Shown in pieces: positions 1 to 7,171 of a DNA stretch of 31,656 nucleotides; within the stretch, counting starts at the first letter, position 1; each line of letters opens with the position of its first letter. Both the position numbers and the translations under genes were made by a program. Source of the stretch: Oscillospiraceae bacterium (GTDB lineage: Bacteria; Bacillota; Clostridia; Oscillospirales; Ruminococcaceae); contig CABIYQ010000019.1 in NCBI GenBank assembly GCA_902362965.1, forward strand, positions 1-31,656, given 5' to 3'. The notes beneath the pieces were generated by a model, which worked only from the letters and a program-made list of their open reading frames with translations, had not been told where the DNA came from and did not search any database.

Positions 1-1
1 T

Positions 2-40
2 GTTGATGTGATTGCCCATATTTTAAGTTTTATAAAATGA
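2..40 (+). CDS. Possible C-terminal tail of an upstream gene (partial)
   Basis: The second forward frame is open from the window edge to a TGA at 38-40 and would encode the final residues VDVIAHILSFIK. It is followed after two bases by a strong intrinsic terminator, which is what the end of a real gene looks like. In an IS21- or Tn7-like element this position would hold the last transposition gene, such as an ATPase subunit, but the twelve visible residues are too few to assign a family. It may be spurious. Confidence 0.25.
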   Translation, partial: VDVIAHILSFIK

Positions 41-42
41 TT

Positions 43-88
43 AAAGACCATTTAAGGAGTTTTTTTTACTCTTTAAATGGTCTTTTTT
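43..88 (+). terminator. Strong rho-independent terminator at the element end
   Basis: AAAGACCATTTAAGGAGT (43-60) pairs with 68-85 over 18 positions with one G·T wobble, around a T-rich loop (61-67). The 3' arm runs into a T tract at 83-88. It would stop rightward transcription coming out of the transposable element before it enters the phage late genes. Because the stem is A/T-ended and flanked by T-rich sequence, it might also work in reverse. Confidence 0.8.
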
Positions 89-148
89 GCATTTTGCGTG
101 TCAAAAGTTTTGCACTTTGCTTGTCACTTTTTTGCATTTTGCGTGTCA
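85..148. repeat. Three phased 19-bp direct repeats (transposase-binding type)
   Basis: Copies are at 85-103 (TTTTGCATTTTGCGTGTCA), 108-126 (three mismatches: C at 115, and CTTG for CGTG) and 130-148 (identical to the first). Start-to-start spacing is 23 and 22 bp, about two helical turns, so all three face the same side of the helix. The outermost copy abuts the terminase remnant. This arrangement is typical of element ends that bind several transposase protomers. Confidence 0.75.
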
Positions 149-154
149 AGCAAC

Positions 155-1225
155 ATTCATACCCAGCCGAATCGTAAATTATATGACGTTATGGTGCAAG
201 GGTCAGGAGATGCAAGAATGCAACCTCTGTTTTTCCTTATAACAACAGCAGGAAATAATACAGAGAGTATCTGCTATGAAGTACATCAGAAGGCACTTGA
301 TATTATGGAGGGCAGAAAACATGATACTACATTCTACCCCGTAATTTATGGTGCAGGTGTTGATGAGGATTGGACAGATCCCAATGTATGGCTCAAAGCC
401 AATCCGAGTCTTGGTGAAACAATTCAGATGGATAAGGTAATAGCAGCCTGTGACTCTGCAAAGCAGAATCCTGGCGAAGAGAATGCATTCCGACAGCTTA
501 GGCTTAACCAATGGGTGAAACAGTCCATCAGGTGGATGCCTATGGAAAAATGGGATGCCTGCAATTTCAAATTCAGTGAAGATGACCTTGAAGGCCGTGT
601 TTGTTATGGTGGCTTGGACTTATCAAGTACAACCGACATCACGGCTTTTGTACTTGTATTCCCACCAATGGATGAGGATGACAAGTTTGTGGTTCTGCCA
701 TACTTCTGGGTACCGGAAGACACGCTGGACTTACGAGTCCGAAGGGACCATGTTCAGTATGACCTTTGGGAACGACAGGGATATCTTCAAACCACGGAAG
801 GAAATGTGGTTCATTATGGATATATAGAACAGTTCATTGAGAAACTTGGTGAAAGGTTCAATATCAAAGAAATCGCATTTGACCGTTGGGGTGCTGTACA
901 GATGGTTCAGAACCTTGAAGGCATGGGATTTACAGTTATTCCATTCGGACAGGGTTTCAAGGACATGAGTCCACCAACCAAGGAACTGATGAAACTTGTG
1001 CTTGAAAAGAAAATAGCCCATGGCGGGCATCCGGTTCTCAGATGGAATATGGATAACATCTTTATTCGTACTGACCCGGCAGGAAATATTAAGGCAGATA
1101 AGGAAAAGTCTATGGAGAAAATCGATGGTGCGATAGCAACAATTATGGCACTTGATAGAGCAATCAGATGTGGAAACGTAAACACTGAATCGGTTTACGA
1201 TACAAGAGGCTTATTGGTTTTTTAG
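155..1225 (+). pseudogene. terL: Terminase large subunit, 5'-truncated remnant
   Basis: Terminase large subunits are ATP-driven motors that package phage DNA and cut concatemers with a C-terminal RNase H-like nuclease. The frame resembles TerL from the sequence IHTQPNRKLYDV onward, i.e. just after the Walker B aspartate-glutamate pair. It retains the coupling motif (LITTAG) and the nuclease domain, with acidic residues in YGGLDLSSTTD, IAFDRWG and KIDGAIA. The whole N-terminal half with the Walker A nucleotide-binding site is missing, replaced by transposon-end sequence that is in frame by chance (open from 77). The product cannot be a working motor. A good ribosome site for the portal gene follows. 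Identification is firm; loss of function is inferred from the missing ATPase part. Confidence 0.88.
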
Positions 1226-1246
1226 TATAAAAATGGAGGAAAAAAG

Positions 1247-2590
1247 ATGAGTATTTTTTCAGGATTATTTAGGACAAGAGATGCTCCTACCAATCGAACA
1301 AGTGGTAGTGCCTATTCATTCTTCATGGGTGGAAGTACTGCCGGGAAGAATGTAAATGAGCGAAGTGCTATGCAGATGACAGCGGTTTATGCCTGCGTCC
1401 GTATTCTTTCAGAGGCTATCGCAGGATTACCACTTCATGTCTATCATGTAAACGCAGATGGTGGAAAAGAGAAAGCATTAAATCATAATCTTTATCATTT
1501 GCTGCACGATGAACCGAACACTGAAATGACAAGCTTTGTTTTCAGGGAAACACTTATGACACACTTACTGCTTTGGGGTAATGCTTATGCCCAGATCATA
1601 AGAAACGGCAAAGGTGAAGTAATCGCACTCTATCCTTTAATGCCGAATCGTATGAAGGTTGACCGAGACGAAAAAGGTCATCTTTATTTTGAATATCAGA
1701 TGACTTCTGATGATGCTCCTACAATGAAAGGTTCAACTGTAATTCTTAAACCGGACGAAGTAATGCACGTTCCGGGATTGGGATTTGATGGACTTGTAGG
1801 GTACTCCCCTATAGCAATGGCCAAGAATGCGATTGGACTTGCCATAGCAGCAGAAGAATACGGCAGTAAGTTCTATGCCAATGGTGCTGCTCCAAGTGGT
1901 GTGCTTGAACATCCTGGAACACTTAAAGACCCATCAAGAGTCAGAGAAAGCTGGTCACAGACTTTCGGAGGAAGTGTGAACTCACACAAGGTAGCTGTTC
2001 TGGAAGAAGGAATGAAGTATACACCTATTTCCATTTCTCCAAACGAGGCTCAGTTTTTAGAAACAAGAAAATTTCAGATTGATGAGATTGCTCGAATTTT
2101 CAGAGTGCCACCTCATATGGTTGGTGACCTTGAGAAGTCGAGCTTTTCTAATATTGAGCAGCAGTCACTTGAGTTCGTGAAATACACCCTTGACCCATGG
2201 GTTTCAAGATGGGAGCAGAACATGGCACGTTCTCTTCTTTCTGCAGAAGAGAAAAATCAATATTTTATCAAGTTTAATGTGGACGGACTTCTTCGTGGTG
2301 ATTACCAGAGTCGAATGAATGGTTATGCCACTGCAAGACAGAATGGCTGGATGTCTGCCAACGATATAAGGGAACTTGAAAATCTCGACAGGATTCCTGC
2401 TGAGATAGGTGGTGACCTTTATCTTATCAACGGCAACATGACCAAGCTTGAAGACGCAGGTATCTTTGCTACAGGAACAGACACATCAAACGGAAAGGAG
2501 AATGACGATGAAGGACAGGAAGTTCTGGAACTGGAAGAGCCACAAGGCTCTAAACCAAGCAAACGAAGAAGTCGCAGAGCGATCCCTTGA
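1247..2590 (+). CDS. Phage portal protein (HK97 family)
   Basis: Portal proteins form the dodecameric ring at one capsid vertex through which DNA enters and leaves and to which the terminase and neck bind. The 447-residue product has the usual family length and signature stretches: MQMTAVYACVRILSEAIAG near the N-terminus, a glycine/asparagine motif LLLWGNAYAQI, and FRVPPHMVGD in the C-terminal half. The ATG at 1247 follows GGAGG with good spacing. The acidic, low-complexity C-terminus overlaps the next gene by 83 bases in another frame, a common arrangement in this class of phage. Its neighbours (terminase before, protease and capsid after) are the canonical HK97-type order. Confidence 0.93.
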   Translation: MSIFSGLFRTRDAPTNRTSGSAYSFFMGGSTAGKNVNERSAMQMTAVYACVRILSEAIAGLPLHVYHVNADGGKEKALNHNLYHLLHDEPNTEMTSFVFRETLMTHLLLWGNAYAQIIRNGKGEVIALYPLMPNRMKVDRDEKGHLYFEYQMTSDDAPTMKGSTVILKPDEVMHVPGLGFDGLVGYSPIAMAKNAIGLAIAAEEYGSKFYANGAAPSGVLEHPGTLKDPSRVRESWSQTFGGSVNSHKVAVLEEGMKYTPISISPNEAQFLETRKFQIDEIARIFRVPPHMVGDLEKSSFSNIEQQSLEFVKYTLDPWVSRWEQNMARSLLSAEEKNQYFIKFNVDGLLRGDYQSRMNGYATARQNGWMSANDIRELENLDRIPAEIGGDLYLINGNMTKLEDAGIFATGTDTSNGKENDDEGQEVLELEEPQGSKPSKRRSRRAIP

Positions 2591-3335
2591 GTTAAGTGGC
2601 ACGATTGCTGAAGAGTCATGGTTTGATGATGACGTCACACCACAGCTTTTCAAGGATGAACTGAATGCCGGAAGTGGTGATATCACTGTATGGATTAATT
2701 CACCCGGTGGTGACTGTGTAGCAGCGGCTCAGATCTACAATATGCTCACTCAGTACAAAGGCAATGTCACAGTCAAGATTGATGGCATTGCAGCATCAGC
2801 AGCCTCGGTAATTGCGATGGCAGGAAATACGGTGTTGATGTCACCTGTTTCCATGATGATGATTCACAACCCTGCTACGGTAGCATTTGGTGACCATGCA
2901 GAAATGCAGAAGGCAATCGATATGCTTGCAGAAGTTAAGGAATCCATCATCAATGCCTATGTAATCAAGACAGGTCTTACAAGAGCCAAGCTTTCACATC
3001 TTATGGATGCAGAAACATGGATGGATGCAAACAAGGCCGTTGAACTTGGATTTGCTGATGACATTATCACAAGAGCAGAAACAAAACCGAATACAGAAGA
3101 ACCTGATGAAGAGGATGAAGATGAAAGCACCGAAGAAGAGGAAAAGAAAGTTCCTAATAATTCGATGCTTTTTTCACGCAAGGCAGTCAACAACGCTCTT
3201 ATGAATAAGCTTGAGAAACATTACTCAAAGCCTAAACAGACAGTAACAAAGCAGGCAGAAATCCCTGCTAAAACAAATGGCACTTCGGCAAGTGAAATCA
3301 AGGAGCGCCTTAACTTTATGAAAAAGTTCATTTAA
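2508..3335 (+). CDS. Head maturation protease, ClpP/S14-like
   Basis: This enzyme cleaves the scaffold-like N-terminal part of the capsid protein during prohead maturation. The 275-residue product has the ClpP fold signatures: INSPGGD, the nucleophile region GIAAS (Ser97) and MMMIHNP (His120). The C-terminal third is very acidic and then lysine-rich, as often seen in phage versions. The start at 2508 is chosen because GGAG at 2497-2500 sits seven bases upstream; an ATG at 2502 is too close to the Shine-Dalgarno sequence, and upstream in-frame codons lie well inside the portal gene. The gene overlaps the portal 3' end and is followed after 15 bases by the capsid gene. Confidence 0.92.
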   Translation: MKDRKFWNWKSHKALNQANEEVAERSLELSGTIAEESWFDDDVTPQLFKDELNAGSGDITVWINSPGGDCVAAAQIYNMLTQYKGNVTVKIDGIAASAASVIAMAGNTVLMSPVSMMMIHNPATVAFGDHAEMQKAIDMLAEVKESIINAYVIKTGLTRAKLSHLMDAETWMDANKAVELGFADDIITRAETKPNTEEPDEEDEDESTEEEEKKVPNNSMLFSRKAVNNALMNKLEKHYSKPKQTVTKQAEIPAKTNGTSASEIKERLNFMKKFI

Positions 3336-3350
3336 GGAGGAATTTTTATT

Positions 3351-4532
3351 ATGACTATTAAAGATTTAATCGAGAAGAGAGCCAAGGTGTGGGACGCAGC
3401 TAAGAAGTTCGTGGAAACACACGAGGACGGAAATGGTGTTTTATCCGAAGAGGATACTGCAACCTACAACAAGATGGAAAAGGAAATCGAAGATTTGACT
3501 TCTGCAATTGACCGTCAGAGGCGTGCAGAAGAAAGAGAGGCAGAAATGAACAAACCTGTGAATTCTCCTCTTACCAGCAAGCCTTATGTAGATAAGACTG
3601 AAAAAGCAAAGACTGGTCGTGCATCTGATGAATACAGGGAAGGAATGCTTAAGGCACTTCGTTCCAACTTCAAGCAGGTGACAAATATTCTTCAGGAAGG
3701 TGTAGATGCCGATGGTGGTTATCTTGTACCGGAAGAGTATGACCACAGACTTATCGATACACTTGATGAGGAAAACATCATCCGTAAGCTTGCAACAAAG
3801 ATTGCTACAACCGGTGAGCATAAGATTAACATCGCAGCAACAAAGCCTGCTGCAGCATGGATTGAGGAAGGTGGAGCATTAACTTTCGGTGATGCAACAT
3901 TCGATCAGATTCTTATGGATGCACACAAGCTTCATGTAGCAATCAAGGTTACTGAAGAGTTGCTTTATGACAATGCTTTCGGTCTTGAAAACTATATCAT
4001 CACTCAGTTCGGTAAGGCACTTGCAAATGCTGAAGAGGATGCATTCCTTAATGGGTCCGGTGTTGGACAGCCTTTAGGTATCTTCGCTGACAAGGGTGGC
4101 GGTATTGTTGCAAAGACTGTAGATACACTTACTTCTGACGATATCATCAATTTAGTGTATGCACTTAAGAGACCTTATCGTAAGAATGCGAAGTTCATCA
4201 TGAATGATCAGTTAATTGCAAGCATCCGTACTTTCAAGGATAACAATGGTGCCTATATGTGGCAGCCTGCTCTTACTCAGGGTGAGCCGGACAGACTTTT
4301 AGGCTACGAAGTTTACACTTCACCGTTTGCACCTATTGACGGCATTGCTTTTGGTGACTTCAAGTACTACAACATCGGTGACCGTGGTACTCGTTCTTTC
4401 AAACAGCTTACAGAACTTTTTGCTGGTAACGGCATGATTGGTTATGTGGCAAAAGAACGTGTTGATGGTAAGCTTGTACTTCCTGAGGCAGTGCAGATTC
4501 TTAAAATCAAGCCTAAGACTACAACTAAATAA
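3351..4532 (+). CDS. Major capsid protein (HK97 fold)
   Basis: This forms the icosahedral shell. The 393 residues comprise a charged helical N-terminal region (about residues 1-90, heptad-like, the delta/scaffold domain usually removed by the protease) followed by the HK97-fold core. Core landmarks are DADGGYLVPEEY, a run of alternating strand-like segments, FLNGSGVGQPLGIF and the C-terminal GYVAKERVDGKLVLPEA. Start: ATG at 3351 after AAGGAGGAATTTTT. Codon use is strongly biased and regular, consistent with very high expression. A long-range inverted repeat follows directly and may protect or attenuate the transcript. Confidence 0.95.
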   Translation: MTIKDLIEKRAKVWDAAKKFVETHEDGNGVLSEEDTATYNKMEKEIEDLTSAIDRQRRAEEREAEMNKPVNSPLTSKPYVDKTEKAKTGRASDEYREGMLKALRSNFKQVTNILQEGVDADGGYLVPEEYDHRLIDTLDEENIIRKLATKIATTGEHKINIAATKPAAAWIEEGGALTFGDATFDQILMDAHKLHVAIKVTEELLYDNAFGLENYIITQFGKALANAEEDAFLNGSGVGQPLGIFADKGGGIVAKTVDTLTSDDIINLVYALKRPYRKNAKFIMNDQLIASIRTFKDNNGAYMWQPALTQGEPDRLLGYEVYTSPFAPIDGIAFGDFKYYNIGDRGTRSFKQLTELFAGNGMIGYVAKERVDGKLVLPEAVQILKIKPKTTTK

Positions 4533-4537
4533 TCAGT

Positions 4538-4643
4538 GAGTAGTGACACTTAATGACTGTTATATACTATCCTTTTCTATAGGGTTAAAAAAATTAGTCT
4601 ATGTATAAAGTATAGGAAATGACAGACAGGAGTGTCACTACTC
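4538..4643 (+). repeat. Perfect 13-bp inverted repeat spanning the capsid-connector gap
   Basis: GAGTAGTGACACT (4538-4550) is exactly complementary to AGTGTCACTACTC (4631-4643), enclosing 80 A/T-rich bases. The second arm is followed by a short T run (TGTTTTT). It occupies the only sizeable gap in the head genes (4533-4669). It could act as a weak terminator, an mRNA stabiliser for the capsid message, or be the remnant of a small insertion. No target duplication flanks it. Confidence 0.6.
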
Positions 4644-4669
4644 TGTTTTTCAAAGAGGTGGTGTCAGAT

Positions 4670-4942
4670 ATGGTTGTTTCACTTGATGAAATGAAAGGTT
4701 ACCTTCGAGTAGATTTTGATGATGATGACAGACTGATTGAGCATTTCATTGTAACGGGTGAAAAGCTGTGTGCAGACATAGCCAGATTATCCGTTGATGA
4801 ACTTTCACAGATTCCTTCATCAAGGATTTCAGTTATGTATGCCGTTGCCTATCTTTACGAACATCGAGAAGATGCAGACCACCATCAGCTTACAATATCC
4901 CTTCGTTCACTTCTTGAAGGAGACAGGAGGAGCAGTTTCTGA
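4670..4942 (+). CDS. Head-tail connector protein (gp6-like)
   Basis: The 90-residue product begins MVVSLDEMKGYLRVDFDDDD, the recognisable start of the small helical connector/DNA-packaging family (HK97 gp6-like) that docks onto the portal ring and extends the neck. The remainder is helical, ending in a short basic tail. ATG 4670 is preferred over an in-frame ATG at 4619 because AGAGGTG lies about nine bases upstream and the family motif begins there; the longer version would also run through the inverted repeat. The stop overlaps the next ATG by one base (TGATG), implying translational coupling. Confidence 0.85.
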   Translation: MVVSLDEMKGYLRVDFDDDDRLIEHFIVTGEKLCADIARLSVDELSQIPSSRISVMYAVAYLYEHREDADHHQLTISLRSLLEGDRRSSF

Positions 4943-5274
4943 TGGATATAGCACTTTTGAATGTAAAGATAATCATACAGAAAAATGAAACTGTAGTTGA
5001 TGCAATCGGCAATCATAAAAATACCTGGACTGATTTCCACACCTGCTTTGCTACCGTAAGTGGCGAAGGTGGTTCTGAAAAAAGTGTGGCAGGACTTGTT
5101 GTGGAAGATTCTGATATTTCCTTTACAGTCAGATACTGCAAGGCTCTAGCTGATTTTGATACAACCAAGGCACGAATCGTCTTTGATGGTTCGGTGTACA
5201 ACATCGTTTCTGTTGACCATATGAATTTCAAAAAGAAATGCCTGAAGTTCAAATGTGAGAAAGTGAGGCGATAG
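4942..5274 (+). CDS. Head-tail joining / head closure protein
   Basis: A 110-residue, mainly beta protein in the position of the phage head-tail adaptor (head closure, SPP1 gp16-like) between connector and gp10-like protein. It has features of that group: short strands around TWTDFHTCFATV, a central segment with a conserved aromatic-arginine pair (ISFTVRYC), and a terminal VDHMNFKKKCLKFKCE strand pair. It starts within the stop of the preceding gene. Function is inferred from family resemblance and strict synteny. Confidence 0.78.
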   Translation: MDIALLNVKIIIQKNETVVDAIGNHKNTWTDFHTCFATVSGEGGSEKSVAGLVVEDSDISFTVRYCKALADFDTTKARIVFDGSVYNIVSVDHMNFKKKCLKFKCEKVRR

Positions 5275-5276
5275 TT

Positions 5277-5654
5277 ATGTCCGGTATTAAAATCGATAAC
5301 CTTGCACAGGAGATTATGAATGGCTTAAAGGAATATGCTGATCTGGCAACAGATGATTTGAAACAGTCAGTTCGTAAAGCAGGAACTACAGTAAGAAAAG
5401 AGATTGCTGCATCTGCTCCAAAGGATACAGGAGCCTATGCAAAAAGCTGGACTGTTAAGAAAACTAAGGAAACTTCTAATTCTCTTGAGGTAACGGTTCA
5501 TTCAAAAAACAGATATCAGCTTGCACATCTTCTTGAACATGGCCATGCCAAACGTGGTGGTGGCAGGGTTTCTGCAAGACCACATATTGCCCAGGCTGAA
5601 GAAAGTGCCATTGAAACTTTTGAAAGAGAAATTGAGAAAGCACTTGGAGGTTGA
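5277..5654 (+). CDS. HK97 gp10-like neck/tail protein
   Basis: The 125-residue product matches the HK97 gp10 family by pattern: an N-terminal helix, the motif SAPKDTGAYAKSWTVKK, and the histidine-rich LLEHGHAKRGGGRVSARPHI typical of this group, followed by a C-terminal amphipathic helix. These proteins act at the head-tail interface. It begins two bases after the preceding stop with a GAGG-type site, and its TGA overlaps the next start region. Confidence 0.88.
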   Translation: MSGIKIDNLAQEIMNGLKEYADLATDDLKQSVRKAGTTVRKEIAASAPKDTGAYAKSWTVKKTKETSNSLEVTVHSKNRYQLAHLLEHGHAKRGGGRVSARPHIAQAEESAIETFEREIEKALGG

Positions 5655-5656
5655 TG

Positions 5657-5974
5657 ATGGAAGAACTGCTTACAATGTTAAAGGAGATGGATATCCCATT
5701 TGCCTATGATCACTTTGCAGAAGGCGAAAGTCCCTCTCCACCATTCATCTGTTATCTGCTACCGGGAACAGATAATTTCTCGGCAGATGGCAGAGTTTAT
5801 CTCAAGGTAAACCAGATAAATATTGAACTCTACACCGATTATAAGGACTTGTCGGTTGAGAGTAAAGTTGAAACCGTGCTTGACAGTCATGGTATTTTTT
5901 ATGACCGCTCGGAAACATGGATTGAGAGCGAGAAGATGTACGAAGTCCTATATTCATTTGAAATGGAGGCATAA
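5657..5974 (+). CDS. Tail terminator / tail completion protein
   Basis: A 105-residue protein in the position of the tail terminator, which caps the tail tube and joins it to the neck. The central motif PSPPFICYLLPGTDNFSADG and the following VNQINIELYTD strand are typical of small tail-completion proteins of Firmicute siphoviruses. The ATG at 5657 is chosen because GGAGG (5646-5650) is six bases upstream; the TTG at 5651 and ATG at 5654 are too close to it. Assignment rests on pattern and synteny. Confidence 0.75.
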   Translation: MEELLTMLKEMDIPFAYDHFAEGESPSPPFICYLLPGTDNFSADGRVYLKVNQINIELYTDYKDLSVESKVETVLDSHGIFYDRSETWIESEKMYEVLYSFEMEA

Positions 5975-5979
5975 AATTT

Positions 5980-6555
5980 ATGGGTAATAAAGTAAAATAC
6001 AACCTTAAAAATGTTCATGCTGCAAAGCTTACAAAAACAGAAGATGGAAAGTATACCTACTCCACTCCACAGCCCATTCCTGGTGCAGTAAGCATCAGCT
6101 TGGATGCAGAGGGAGATTCTTCTCCATTCTATGCAGATGGCATTGTTTATTTCCGTTCCACTGCAAACAACGGTTACAGTGGTGACCTTGAACTTGCACT
6201 TATTCCTGAATGGTTCAGAACTGATATCTTGAAGGAAACACTTGATAAGAACGGTGTTCTTGTTGAGAGTGCCAAGATTACAGAAATGGAAAAGTTCGCT
6301 CTTTTATTTGAGTTTGATGGTGATGTGAGATGTATTCGTCACGTTCTTTATAACTGTACAGCATCTCGTCCTTCTATCGAATCTGAAACAAAAGAGGATG
6401 CGATTGAACCTGGTAAGGAGAAGTTGTCTATCACAGCAGATCCTCGTGAGGATGGTCTTGTTAAGAGCAGAACCGGAGATACTACAAGCGAAACAGCTTA
6501 TAACAACTGGTACAAGCAGGTTTACATTCCTGATGAAACAGAAGTATCTGCTTAA
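5980..6555 (+). CDS. Major tail (tube) protein, phi13 type
   Basis: The 191-residue product polymerises into the tail tube. It looks like the phi13-type major tail protein family: an N-terminal MGNKVKYNLKNVHAAKL, the strand-rich SISLDAEGDSSPFYADGIVYF, and GYSGDLELALIPEWF. The C-terminal part carries the TADPREDGLVKSRTGD segment common in this family. It is followed directly by the chaperone gene, whose Shine-Dalgarno sequence overlaps its stop codon. Like the capsid gene, its codon use suggests high expression. Confidence 0.92.
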   Translation: MGNKVKYNLKNVHAAKLTKTEDGKYTYSTPQPIPGAVSISLDAEGDSSPFYADGIVYFRSTANNGYSGDLELALIPEWFRTDILKETLDKNGVLVESAKITEMEKFALLFEFDGDVRCIRHVLYNCTASRPSIESETKEDAIEPGKEKLSITADPREDGLVKSRTGDTTSETAYNNWYKQVYIPDETEVSA

Positions 6556-6568
6556 GGAGGTGTAGCTG

Positions 6569-6943
6569 ATGTTAAAGAAAGTAATCAATGTTGGTGGTAA
6601 AGAAGTGGCTTTCCGTTCTTCGGCTACTGTGCCTCGTCTTTATCGTGCCAAGTTCAAGAGGGATATTTTCAAGGATTTGGCAAAGCTTGAAAATTCGTAT
6701 AAGGGCAGCAAGGAAGATGGCGAAGAGTTCGCTATTGATGATTTGGAAATCTTCGAGAACGTAGCCTACATTATGGCTTATCATGCAGACCACACTATCC
6801 CGGACAGCATTGACGAATGGCTTGACCAGTTCGAGATGTTTTCCATCTATGAGGTCTTGCCGGAGATTCTTGCTCTATGGGGTACAAACCTTGTGACTGA
6901 TATTGAATCTAAAAAAAACTTAAGCACAGTAGCAGGGAGATGA
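6569..6943 (+). CDS. Tail assembly chaperone (gpG-like, zero-frame product)
   Basis: The 124-residue product corresponds to lambda gpG-type chaperones, which bind the tape measure protein and recruit tail tube subunits. It is helical and acidic, with LYRAKFKRDIFKDL near the start and the FENVAYIMAYHAD segment common in Firmicute versions. It starts after AAGGAGGTG. The zero-frame stop is TGA at 6941-6943, downstream of a slippery run, so most ribosomes make this short form and a minority make the extended product described separately. Confidence 0.88.
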   Translation: MLKKVINVGGKEVAFRSSATVPRLYRAKFKRDIFKDLAKLENSYKGSKEDGEEFAIDDLEIFENVAYIMAYHADHTIPDSIDEWLDQFEMFSIYEVLPEILALWGTNLVTDIESKKNLSTVAGR

Positions 6944-7104
6944 CAACTCCACTCTTTCTGTTGCGTTGCCTTGAGATAGGAATTTCAATTGGAGATCTGG
7001 ATTATCTGACCATTGGAATGGTGATGGATATATGGACTGAAAAAGGAAATGACTCTGCTCATTATGACAATGTGGCAACGCAGGAAGATTTTGATAAATT
7101 CTAA
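6569..7104 (+). CDS. Tail assembly chaperone gpGT-like -1 frameshift product
   Basis: Slipping back one base at A AAA AAC (6913-6919) lets ribosomes bypass the TGA at 6941 and continue to TAA at 7102-7104, giving a fusion of about 178 residues. The added domain includes KKLKHSSREMTTPLFLLRC and IGMVMDIWTEKGND, patterns typical of the second tail-chaperone reading frame in Firmicute phages. The G/GT arrangement is conserved across siphoviruses, and the long form normally bridges tape measure and tube subunits. An ATG at 6940 is in the extension frame but has a poorly placed ribosome site, so independent translation is unlikely to be the main route. Confidence 0.85.
6913..6919 (+). promoter_or_regulatory. 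Programmed -1 ribosomal frameshift slippery site A AAA AAC
   Basis: Eight consecutive A residues (6911-6918) followed by C form an ideal X XXY YYZ heptamer in register with the zero frame (AAA 6914-6916, AAC 6917-6919). The zero-frame stop follows 21 bases later, and the -1 frame then stays open for 61 codons. Position and outcome match tail-chaperone frameshifting. Confidence 0.88.
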
Positions 7105-7110
7105 AATGTT

Positions 7111-7152
7111 AAGAAGGACTTTTGCTCTTTTTTGAGCAGAAGTCTTTTCTTG
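7111..7152 (+). terminator. Hairpin with T tract before the tape measure gene
   Basis: Bases 7111-7127 pair imperfectly, with G·T pairs and one extra base, with 7134-7151 around a T-rich loop. The arm sequences are AAGAAGGACTTTTGCTC and GAGCAGAAGTCTTTTCTT. It sits between the chaperone frameshift ORF and the tape measure gene and could lower tape-measure mRNA relative to tube and chaperone mRNA, since few tape-measure copies are needed per virion. Termination strength is inferred, not shown. Confidence 0.65.
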
Positions 7153-7171
7153 TTAAAGGAGGTATCTGCCA

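Larger units (their letters stand above)
1..154. mobile_element. Right-hand end of a transposable element inserted in terL
   Basis: The window opens inside foreign DNA that ends abruptly where the terminase reading frame begins. It holds the last codons of a possible gene, an 18-bp-stem terminator and three phased 19-bp repeats whose last copy ends in TGTCA. Multiple subterminal repeats and a CA-3' terminus are features of IS21-family and Tn7/Tn5053-like elements, whose transposases bind several sites per end. The transposase genes and the other end lie upstream of the window, so the family is inferred and no target-site duplication can be checked. The exact junction is uncertain: TGTCA ends at 148, but the terminase similarity starts only at about 155. 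Confidence 0.6.
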